Part shown: positions 10,961 through 20,926 of the stretch, one piece after another
How the letters are laid out: the number at the start of each line of letters is the position of its first letter
Numbering within the stretch: position 1 is the stretch's first letter
Assembly (NCBI GenBank): GCA_038503035.1
Contig: JAVSML010025535.1
Location: forward strand, 298,673-362,672
Direction of reading: 5' to 3'
Length of the DNA: 64,000 nucleotides
From: Crocodylus rhombifer
Taxonomy: Eukaryota; Chordata; Crocodylia; Crocodylidae
Made by a program: the position numbers and the translations under genes
Notes under the pieces: generated by a model
Databases searched by the model: none
Seen by the model: the letters and a program-made list of their open reading frames with translations, nothing else
Told to the model about the DNA's origin: nothing

Positions 10961-11523
10961 GTATACACCTGCACGACTCCCAGCGTTGACTTTTCAGCTT
11001 CCTCACGTACTAGGGCAGTTGCCGCAACTGCTCGTAAACACACTGGCCATCCCTTGGCAACTGGATCAAGCTGTTTGGAGAAATAAGCAACGAGATGTTT
11101 CTACGCCCCCAACAATTGGGTAAGCACTCCCAGAGCCATCCCCTTTCGTTCATGCACATACAATTGGAAAGGTTTAGAAAGGTCCGGTAACCCCAGGGCG
11201 GGGGCTTCCATTAGTTTCCTTTTTAGTATCTTAAATGCCTTGTCGGTTTCTGGAATCCAATAAAAGGGGTCATGGTCTGCCCCTTTCACACAGTCATATA
11301 GTGGTTTTGCCCATAGTCCAAATTCAAGGATCCATATTCTGCAAAAACCTGCCATGCCAAGAAACACCCTGAGCCGCTTACGGTTGCTTGGGATGGGAAC
11401 CTGGCATATAGCCTCCTTTCGCTCACTTGAAAGCTGGCGCTCCCCCTGTCTTATGTGAAATCCCAGGTATCGTACTTTGGGGAGAGCAATTTGAGCTTTA
11501 TTTCGAGCCACCCGATATCCTCA
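10961..11523 (-). pseudogene. pol: ERV RT thumb/connection region with premature stops
   Basis: Minus-strand frame 11101-11511 (136 codons) follows the polymerase domain in the same frame, separated only by an in-frame TGA at 11521-11523. It contains VRYLGFHIRQG and FLGMAGFCRIWI, typical of the gamma-like RT thumb, and a connection segment FQLYVHERKGMALGVLTQ. It ends in another stop at 11101-11103, after which recognisable connection sequence ([18 protein letters not shown]) continues in the same frame to about 10990, before the shift into RNase H. Confidence 0.8.
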
Positions 11524-12605
11524 AAGTCCAATAAAGTTTAGGAGGCTTACCGTGGCATTAAGGCAAGAGTTTAAATCTATGGCAGCAATTAATAAATCAT
11601 CCATATATTGTAACAAGAGAACTTCATGCTCATTATTCCACTCCTCCAAGTCTTTAGCTAAGGACTGGCCAAAAAGGGTAGGAGAGTTCTTAAATTCCTG
11701 GGCTAATACTGTCCAACAAAGTTGTTTCTTAACCCTTTTTTTGTCCTCCCATTCAAAAGAGACTATCTCCTGAGAGGGGGGGTCAACTGGAATCGTAAAG
11801 AAAGCATCTTTCAAATCAAGAACTGAGAAATGAGTATACTGCCCCCCTATGGAGGCCAGCAAGGTATATGGGTTTGGGACGAGGGGATGAAAAGTTTTAA
11901 CCCGTTCGTTAACCGCCCTTAGGTCCTGCACCAGTCGATATGTGCCATCAGGCTTTAGTACAGGCAAGATAGGAGTGTTCCAGGCCGACTGACACTCTCG
12001 CAGTATGCCGTACTTTAGGAAACGGTCTATAGTCTCCTGCAGTCCCTCTCTGGCTTCCCTTTTGATTGGGTACTGCTTGATTCGTACTGGACCTTTTCCT
12101 GGCAGTAGTTGGATATTAATGGGGGTTTGATGTGTAGCCTTTCCAGGGACCCCCTCTGCCCATACCAAAGGGTATACCTGGTCTTCCCACTGGTTCCACG
12201 CCGGGGGACCGTTCATAGCCAAGGGTTCAACCGCGAGGGTCATTATCCATGCATTTTCAGGGGGCAATGCGAGGGTTATTTCATGCTGGGTAAAATGCAG
12301 TGATGCACCTAATTGACAAAGCAGGTCTCGTCCCAGCAGGGGTGTTGGGCAATCTGGAAGGTAGACCAATTTGTGAGAAAGAGCCCGGTCTCCCAGAGCA
12401 CATTCTGCAGGAGCATACACTGGGCACTGAGTCTTTTTTCCCGTGGCACTCACCACGGTGAGAGAGTCCACTACGGGAAGTTGAAGAGGTTGATTTACAG
12501 CGGTCCGTGCTGCCCCGGAGTCTATCAAAAAATCAATTTCTGAATTCCCCACCCACATTTTTACTCGGGGTTCCGGGGGTGGGGTGGTCCGTTTCCCCGA
12601 CACCC
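11524..12605 (-). pseudogene. pol: ERV protease and reverse transcriptase
   Basis: The longest retroviral frame here (11521-12663, 380 codons). Protease spans about residues 37-120, with active-site IDSGA (Asp48, about 12520-12522) where DTGA is usual, and the C-terminal LLGRDLL motif. Reverse transcriptase begins near residue 165. It has LDLKDAFFTIPV (first catalytic Asp), FKNSPTLF preceded by AQE where Gly is usual (a probable inactivating change), and the YMDD catalytic box at 11596-11607. Its frame is shifted by one base relative to gag. The first roughly 20 codons overlap gag in another frame and are not protease. Confidence 0.9.
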
Positions 12606-12989
12606 CTACTCCGGTCCTTCCGCTGCCATTACAGGAGTGCAGTCTCTCCCTTTCTCTGGGCATTCATTCTTCCAGTGTCCCTCTTGCCAGCATAAGGCAC
12701 ACTGGTTCCGTCCCAGGCGTCTTTCTTGTGGGCCAAGGCGCCCGCGCCCATGACCCCTTATACCTCTGCCTCTCCCACCTTCTTGTGGCCTTTCTCTGAC
12801 TCCGGCCTGTACTGCTGCTACTAGCATTCTAACTTGTCTCTTGTCCTTTTCTCCTTCTCTGAGAGTATACGCCCTGTTTGCAGTTTCCAGAATTTGTGCT
12901 ACAGACATACCCATTAAGTCTTCCTTCTTTTGTAACTTCCTCTTTATATCAGGGGCTGCACGGCTGGTAAAAATACCCTTTATAATTGC
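12606..12989 (-). pseudogene. gag: ERV gag C-terminus (capsid end and nucleocapsid)
   Basis: A minus-strand frame ends in TAG at 12606-12608 and contains one CCHC zinc knuckle (CALCWQEGHWKNEC) after an Arg/Gly-rich basic stretch, a nucleocapsid signature. Upstream the reading continues past the internal Met (12914) through IKRKLQKKEDLMGMSVAQIL, the expected capsid C-terminal region, to the N gap. Matrix and the body of capsid are not present on the other side of the gap. A single knuckle fits a gamma-like virus. Confidence 0.85.
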
Positions 12990-12999
12990 NNNNNNNNNN
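12990..12999. other. Assembly gap (10 N)
   Basis: Ten unresolved bases inside or at the edge of gag. The true gap length may differ. Sequence after it (13000-13098) shows no gag similarity I can support. Confidence 0.99.
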
Positions 13000-13106
13000 A
13001 ACCAAGAATGCAGGCTGCCTCTCGTAGGATAGGAACCTCTGTGTTGGACAACAGTCCTTGCATGTATAAGTAGAGGGATATCAAGGAGAAGTCAGGAAGT
13101 GATCTT

Positions 13107-13422
13107 CAGGGCTGGCCCACAATTTTTGGGCCCCCCCGCAAAATACAGTTTTGGGGCCCCCTGATGCAAAGAAGACAGCGGTGGCAGCAGGGGGGGGGAA
13201 GGGTGGCAAGCAGCCAAAGAAGACAGCGGTGGGGGTGGGGGCAAGGCAAGCAGCTGAAGAAGCCGGCAGCAGCGGTGGGGGTGCCGGGGGGGCAAGCAAC
13301 TAGACATAAGTTGGTGGCAGCCGCAATGCAGACTGGTGGCAACTTCCCGTCCCCACTTGCTATGGCACTGATTTTGAGTGCTCGCAGCTGCAGATTCTGC
13401 AGTATACGGCGGGCCAGCCACA
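13107..13422. mobile_element. hAT-like nonautonomous element with 8-bp target duplication
   Basis: The element begins CAGGGCTGGCCCAC and ends GGGCCAGCCACA, so GGCTGGCCC/GGGCCAGCC form imperfect inverted tips. GTGATCTT occurs immediately outside both ends (13099-13106 and 13423-13430), a perfect 8-bp target duplication as made by hAT transposases. The inside is very GC-rich with about three imperfect repeats of an AAGAAGNCAGCGGTGG-like unit (about 13167-13290). No transposase frame exists; open frames here are low-complexity shadows. Confidence 0.8.
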
Positions 13423-13430
13423 GTGATCTT

Positions 13431-16400
13431 GCTTCTGAGCACAGAGGAACAATTAAGATGCAGTGTTCAATTTTCAAGAAATATGTGGAAATAACAACTA
13501 AAATTTAAGGAAGGGTCATGAAAATGAACCACGAAATGGAAAGCAAGTCTGACAATGTAAAGTTACTTTATCACAGTTTATTAAAAATGAAGCCTTGACC
13601 CCTGTATGTAGGTACACATTGAAAAGCTATCCAATAGCAAAAGAGCTTCCCAATCTTGCAGACAGTATCATAATAAAGTCCAAAGGCTGGGAGCTGAAAT
13701 TAGACACATTAAAGCCCTAGAATAAGACACAGCGAAAGCCTTAGCATTGAAAGTTGTTAACCACAGGGGCATCTTACCAGGTGAGCAGCTAGAAACACCT
13801 TTGCTTGGAATTCTTTCAAATGAGACTAAATTATCTTTGTAAAAAGGCGTAACCGAGTTCCTGGGGAAAAAAATACAGCCAATGAATACAGGAAGACCAA
13901 CTAAGTGACCATTACAGTCTCTTCTTTTATTAGTCTAGGGTTCCAATTGTCATTTGGCCGCGCACCATGCTTTTTGTAACGTCATGGTCTTTCATCTATT
14001 ACTACCCTCTTGGCTGTCTTTTGAGCTATACTTTTTGCTTAATTTCATCATCAGGATACTTTGTTTGATTGCTACAGATAACCCAGTCCCCATGATTATT
14101 CACTATTACATAACCCATATGGAGAACTGTTTCAGTGAGAAAGACATGATGCTAGTATAGGAAAAAAGCAGGAGGATTTCTTTTTAAAAAAATTCTGCCA
14201 CCTTAGACAGATATCAATGTAATGAGAGAACAGTTCAAATATGACATAGCTCAGAATCTATTGTCAGAGCATCATTTACTGAACCTGAAATGTCCTGGGA
14301 CCAACAATTATTGGTCTGAAGTCTCCATGTTGACAGGGACAAGGAGTGGTATAAATCTAAACAACTGGTCCTTTATCTTGGAGACCTGACAGCAATTATT
14401 TTAGCTGTTGAGATTGGTAGGATCATAGACATAATGTAACACAAGTTAACAAATACCAGTAGGTACCACTTTCCTGTGATAGCTACATTACCCAGTTCAT
14501 TGTCTAGTCCCCAAAGGGCTTTATATGATGGCAGAGCGCACTGTTATAACTGCATTTGGAAAGGTGTGCACACTTTTGGTAAATATGGACCCTAAAAATA
14601 AACCTGTTTTCTTACATTTACCAAGCAGCCTGGCTGTATATTGACTGCAATACCAGGATTCCTACTGATCCACTTCAGGTGATGAGTGACTATAATATAC
14701 CGTATCTGTAGGTATCCATATGCCTGTATTCCATATCCATGTTTTCAGTGGCAAAGGCATTTCTAAATAATTGTCCTTGTTGCTTCTCTACCTCATAGTT
14801 AGTCTTTCAATATCTCTAAAGCTAATTTACAGAAAGACTTCACCACGAGACAAAGAGGAGCATTAAGATATCCACTCAGCACCATGCCAACCTTATGTGA
14901 CACATTTTACAGGTAAGTAGGAAACAAGATCCCGGCTTCACCATAAATCTACAGACCAAGGCTACAATACAGCTGTATATCCTGTTTTAATTAAAGGGTG
15001 GCACACAGCTGCACTTTCCCAAAAGTAAAGGACTAATTGTGGCACAGACTAACATTTTCTTCCCTGCTTCAGCCCTTCACGGATCACCTTATTCACCCCT
15101 TGAGCCCAACAAACGGATTCACCCAATGTGTACATGTGGGAAGGGTCTCTCTAGAGTCTCTCCCCCATGTATTTACAGCTGGAGCACACAAGCACTCGTG
15201 CTCTGCTCTCCAGAGCCAGTCACAAATGGTGTATGATTGTGCAGAGAAATAAGGGAATATAGAGGAACCAATTCTCCTCTTCCTTCTCTTTACCGCCCTG
15301 CACAAGCCAAAAAAAGGGGGTGTATGGCCTACTAAGCCCTAACTATGATACTGCAACAGGGTACACTCGGGAGTCCACAGGCAGCTGCTTGGTCACATAA
15401 TGCTGTCTTTTTCCTTGGCTCCCATTGTTACGTTGTATTAAAAGCATTGTATTGAAAGTACGTTACATTGTATTGAAAGTACATTATAGTATTTTCTTAC
15501 TAGGTTTGACCAACTCCAAAAATGAATGTAGAGCTATTCTCTATCAGAAAATGCTGTGTTGTGAAACTTGAAATGGTTTGTCAAGTCTTGTTTTTAATCG
15601 GAATGGCTTTTTGCCAGACATCTTTTTTTCCTAGATCAAAACTTGACAGTTTTCAGACTTTTCCTTTGAAAATTACTTTAAAAATGTTATTTAATACTAA
15701 ATAAGAAGCTATAATCCAAACAAAGCATTTCAGCCTCACGGAAATGGACTATTGAGATGGATCCAAAACCAAACTCTTTTACAAATGGTGAAATTCTCTG
15801 CAAAAAAAATAAAATAAAATAAATAAAGTTTGGCTTGGAAGACCAAATTTTAAATCTCAAAATCCTTCATGAAACAGGAATGTCACTCCCTGCTTAGCTG
15901 TTTATTAAGTTTTACATATCAGCAGTTGCTTGGTCCTCAGTGCTGTACAATACCAGATGGAAAAGAAAACAAATCTGTGCAATTACATATAAAAGGGAGG
16001 TTGTTCATTGAGACTGCTGAGAGGTTGTCCATGCTCTGCAAGACAGGGCAGCCCTGTTGGACAACACAGATATGTTCAGGTTTTGGCCAAGCAGAGTTTG
16101 GCTCACCTGTCCTATAACTGTAGCCATCTCATCTCACTGTTTCAGAGCCCTGAAGCTAAACAGAGCCAGCTTGGATTACTGCTTAGACAGGAGGGAGCAG
16201 CAGGTGATGACTCAGTTGGTGGTATTCTTCACCCCAGCGAATCAGTTGATGCTAAATTACAGAGAGCTGGACAGACAGTAACAAAAGACTTTTTGCTTTC
16301 TAAGTGGTAGTGACAAGGAGGATGTTCTCCTTAGACTTAGGAAGGTCAGAAGGATTTCTGCTTGTAGCTTTCCATAATTCACCCGCTGAAAGTTATTCAA

Positions 16401-18599
16401 CCAAAGATAACCTTGAGTTGAAAGGACATGCACAATGTGTTGATGTTAATAATGTTAAACTCCTTGCACAAAGAACAGTTTGGCAAAGGAGGAATTCCCG
16501 CTCCTCCTCCCCCTACCCTGACCTGCCACCCCATTGTGGTCTGAGGTGTTCAAAGTTTCTTCCCTTAATTCCTGTTCTTCACAACATTTTCAGGGCTTCA
16601 TTTGTGGCTCTCCTACAACAAGTGTGGTCATTTACACCAATACAAAATGGGATTAATGTGCCCACCGGATCAGAATGGCAGGATTGTGCATCATTGTAAC
16701 TGCAGATGATGCCAAGCCACTAGTGATGTAAACACCTAATGCATTAGAAATACCATGGACAGAAAGTTGATAGTCTTCTCTACCAGCTCATTATTAACAC
16801 TCTGAAGAAGAATTCAGTTAACAGGATTCACGCATCTTTTATAGGATACACAATCTAGATGGGATGCACAGAAAAATGAATAAAAATGATAGACCATCAG
16901 CAAGATAATCTGAGGGGTAGAGGTGGGCAATAAATAGATCAAAGAGTGGCCTAATTAGAAGTCATACCTGGAAACAGCTGATTCTGGATTTTAGGAAAAG
17001 AGGAACCCTCCAAAAAGCCCAGCAGCTGGAAAAAAGGTGATTTGCTGGGCCAGTACCCCTAACTTGCTTGGAGATCACTGGTTTCCTGGACACCATGTAC
17101 ATGTGATTCACAGTGGTGATTAAAATACATCAGTCCCTTTTCACAAAAGACAGGGACATTGCTGTAAGTCTACAATAGGATGCAATTTTGCAATCTTTGA
17201 ATGAAAGATGATCACTCTAAACAGCTACTGTTAAACAACAATCCATGCCTCAGTCCTCAGCATGCAGTAAAAGCACACTCACGTGCAATAAAAGCATCAT
17301 CGTAAAACAGAACAAAACCAAAAAACAAAAAGAAAAACAGTTCTCCAGTTCTAAAGGGAAAAGCTCAGAATCATTTTGGTTAAGGAGGTGCAGGCAGAGC
17401 TATCTATCAGCGAAAAACCTAATGATCAAAAAGAGCACTTACAGCATAGAAGGGCTTTGAGTAAAAGCAGTCAGAATGTTTTCATCAAGAATAATCTATG
17501 TGCACTGTAAATCCCAGTTCGCAAACACACCCAGGAAAAGACACACAAAAGCCTTTCCCATTTATCTGCATTTGATTCACATGGTTAGCAGAATGCTGAG
17601 TTCTACTCCCTACCCCCACCCTCCCGCTAACTCCTTCAAACAGTATTTCACAGACAACTCAATGTCTTTGATTCCCAAGTCACAACAACAGAGGGATCTT
17701 TGTCCCTGCTCAATCAGCTACGGAGAGACTGAGCAATCAAAATGACCTGTCTGCTCCATTCCATTATTCTTTGCCTGCAGAAATGCCTCTCCAGCGCTCA
17801 TTCTAAACACTGGCACACGATCAAACTGTTGTCTCCTGGCTTCACAAAAGGGAGGAGGGGGCCCTAAATGGGCTGTGTGCTGATAAAGGATCTTTCACCT
17901 CCCCATTCTCCACTACTGGAAATCTGAGAGAGGCAACAGACACCTCATACAGGCAAACCCAACCCAAATCTAAGGGCTATACCATGCCTTTAAAGCACTG
18001 GACCCAGCAAAGGAGCAGTCCCTGGGGGACCGTGTTGCAGTTGCACCTCTGTGAGTCACAATTCCCGTCCTGCTTTTTCTTGGGTCTGGCAGAAAGCAAG
18101 GACAAAGCACAGGAGCTACACACTAGCTCAGAATGTGCTCCACACATTTTTAAAGGGCGGGATAGTCTCAGTCATTTTCCACCCCACTGTCCAGGGGGAT
18201 GGAGATGCATGCTCACAGTTTCCTCTCCCCAATTCCTCTCTAGTTTATTCCCCTACAATCCAAATTACAATCATGCCCTTAGTATTTATGTAAGATTTGG
18301 GAACAATGTCACATTGAAATAAGGATCACCACTTTGGAATATATTCTTAGCTGGCATGAAAGCCAGCCTTGTACCCAAGTAATCTGCACACACAGGTCAG
18401 TGCCACACACCTGAGCAGCTCTGCTTTCAAATGAATCAGATCTCTGAGCACCAATGGTTCACAGGCACTATCTGTCCCAAGCAACTGATTGGAAACTTTA
18501 GCCCTAAACTCACAATCCTGCCCATCCATGAACATTAAAGAGTCTATGTGCATAAACCTATACCCACAGAGTGGTGCTCTGCAGATAGGAACCTTGTGC
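13431..18599. other. Unassigned mostly unique-looking DNA
   Basis: No gene or clear transposon was recognised. An A-rich AAATAAAATAAAATAAATAAA microsatellite lies at about 15799-15828. A few frames of 100-131 codons (for example 16304-16699) lack motifs, have no flanking splice signals I could support, and look like chance. Confidence 0.45.
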
Positions 18600-18775
18600 C
18601 ATGCCAGGTCCGGTGGATACGGCATTCAATTGGGATTGAGGAGATGACAAGTATTCAATCCCACTGTCCTGCTGTGTGACCTTGGGCAGACTACTACTCT
18701 AATCTGCCTTTGTTCTCCTTTCTGGCCTTGTCTCTCCTCTCTTTGATACAGGAATTGTGCCTTAATGTGCATCTG
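18600..18775 (+). repeat. MIR-like core-SINE remnant
   Basis: Contains TATTCAATCCCACTGTCCTG followed by CTGTGTGACCTTGGGCA, the diagnostic MIR core. Pyrimidine-rich sequence follows where the usual CTCTGCCTCAGTTTCCTC-type block would sit. Heavily diverged, as expected for an ancient amniote SINE. Confidence 0.6.
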
Positions 18776-19959
18776 GCCAACCATCTGGCATGGTGGGACC
18801 CTGATCGCTTGCTACTGGACTTTCAGGGGTGGTCTTCTCAGATCTAATTTCAGAATTGGGGCTTTAAGATCCAATCAACATGTAATTCCTAAAACAAAGC
18901 AATGACAAAAGCTGAAAAATGGGGAAATCCAGTAGTGTATATTGTGAAGACCATAAATGATGTGTAAACAGTAACCTGAACAGTGGAAGGCACAAATAAA
19001 TAAATTAAGTCAAACCATTTCAGCCTGCCTGTCTCCAAGTATGAAGAGTACAAGAAAGTTGGGACTCTAACACCTCCCAGTCATGGCTTTGACTCCTTTT
19101 CAGATATACAGCTTAGCACCAGAAGAGTCATTTAGCTTATAGCAGCAACACTTGTGATGCAGGTGCCTTGTTTTGCAAGACTGATAAAGCACTGATGGCC
19201 CCATTACTCAGGGGCTAACTGCATGAGCAGGTATATTGAAAAGTGCAAGCAAACCATGACACCTTAGGTATTCTTGGCACAAAATGCACAAAGCAGCCAG
19301 AGACCAAGATTGCTTTGGGAAAACTCTTACAACGGGGTTTATGAAAGAGTTAGTTATGGATAGGTTTTTCTGACTATAAAAATTTTACCCCCCTTCCCAA
19401 AAATAGAAAAAGGAAGGAGAAGTGATTCTGCCAGCTTGTGAGATCTGTGATGTAGAAAATTAAACCATGCTGAAAAAAACATGAAAATCCATTGGTTGGG
19501 AAAGTATCCCTAGACAGCCGCTGCATGGCTTATGAGAACTCTTTCACGCACTGCTAAGTCATTCTACATCTGTGGAAGCAGATGGAGAAATTGAGAGAGA
19601 AAAACCCAACAATTTTGCAACCCTTATTTTATCACCTAAAGGTGTGGGATAGGGAATTTTTCTCAGCTTTTATGAAAGAATGAATTGAAAACCTGAAATA
19701 CAGCCTTTGATTCAAGCAAAAATATTGCAAGGATGTTTTAATCTACCTTCTACATAAACACTTCACTAAGCATCTTAAGAAGGATTCTCAATAGTTTTTC
19801 CATAAGTCTGTTATTACTTATTGTTTGTACTATAGTAGCATCAATCAAGGTTAGGACTTTTGACTTCCTTACTGGTATTGATTTTATGTAGAAGTAACAC
19901 AGATATGACGGTGATAAGTGGCAATGTAAAATCCAAAAGTATAAATAGATTTTCCTATA
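18776..19959. other. Unassigned AT-rich DNA
   Basis: Nothing recognisable up to the 5' truncation point of the next CR1 copy. Confidence 0.45.
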
Positions 19960-20926
19960 CTCCGTCCTTGAGCCTATCCTTTGCAACGTCTTCATTAATG
20001 ATGTGGACACTGGTGTTAGAAGTGGACTGGCCAAGTTCGCTGATGACACCAAACTTTGGGGTAAAGTGTCCACACTCGAGGACAGGATGGTGATCCAGGC
20101 CGACCTGGACAGGCTCGGAAAACGGGTGAACAAAAACCTGATGGCCTTCAGCTCTGACAAACACAAGGTTCTCCACCTTGAGAAATAAAACCGGCAGTAT
20201 GCTTATAGACTTGGCAGTGCTATGCTTGCCAGCACCACGGCTGAAAGGGACTTGGGGGTCATGATTGACCACAAAATGAATGAGTCACTAATTGGATGTT
20301 GCAGCTGGCAAAGCGAGCAAAACTCTAGCTTGCATCCATGGATGCTTCTCTAGGAAATCCCAGGATGTCGTCCTCCCACTGTACTCGGCTTTGATGAGGC
20401 CGCAGCTGGAGTACTGCATCCAATTCTGGGCTCCGCAATTTAAAAAGGATGCGGAGAAGCTTGAGAGGGTGCAGAGGAGAGCCACGCGCATGATCAGAGG
20501 GCAAGAGAACAGGCCTTATGAAGAGAGGCTGAGCGCTATGCGACTCTTCAGCCTGGAAAGCACAGGCTTGGGGGGACCTGGTGGCTGCCTATAAGTATGT
20601 AAGGGGTGTGCATCAGGATCTGGGGAACGCCTGTTCACCAGAGCACCTCAGGGGATGACAAGGTCCAACGGTCACAAACTCCTGCAAGACCGTTTCAGGC
20701 TGGACATAAGGAAGAACTTCTTTACTGTCCGAGCCCCCAAAACCTGGAACAGATTGCCACCAGAGGGAGTGCAAGCACCTACTCTGGACTCCTTTAAGAA
20801 GCAATTGGACGTTTATCTTGCTGGGATCCTGTGACCCCAGCTGACTTCCTGCCCCTGGGGCAGGGGGCTGGACTTGATGATCTTCCGAGGTCCCTTCCAG
20901 CCCTAATGTCTGTGAAATCTATGAAT
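19960..20926 (+). mobile_element. CR1 LINE, 5'-truncated copy A
   Basis: Starts inside the reverse-transcriptase palm at the block corresponding to [16 protein letters not shown] and runs to the 3' tail. The first frame (20003-20188) carries [10 protein letters not shown], the catalytic FADD box, then stops early. A second frame (20292-20594) covers the ACIHGCFSRKSQDV to RVQRRATRMIRGQENR region, and the C-terminal block follows in yet another frame near 20640-20830. The 3' UTR has GGGGGCTGGACTTGATGATC and a terminal TGTGAAATCTATGAAT. It is a pseudogene with several frameshifts, closely related to copies at 41960 and 57621. Confidence 0.92.

Larger units (their letters stand above)
8727..12989 (-). 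mobile_element. Gammaretrovirus-like endogenous retrovirus, decayed, 5' end missing
   Basis: Read on the minus strand the order is gag nucleocapsid, protease, reverse transcriptase, RNase H, integrase fragment, env TM fragment, polypurine tract and 3' LTR. Class I (gamma-like) assignment rests on three things: a single CCHC zinc knuckle, an amber codon at the gag end immediately before the protease linker, and a TM with a CX6CC motif. Most of gag and the 5' LTR are absent; homology stops at the assembly gap at 12990. Integrase core and env SU are deleted, and pol carries several frameshifts and stops, so the element cannot be functional. Crocodilians and turtles are known to carry class I ERVs; the exact lineage is not determined here. 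Confidence 0.9.

Noticed and set aside
13092..13508. Several 114-123-codon frames on both strands in GC-rich DNA
   Set aside because: Low-complexity readings of tandem units inside the hAT-like element, open in nearly every frame.
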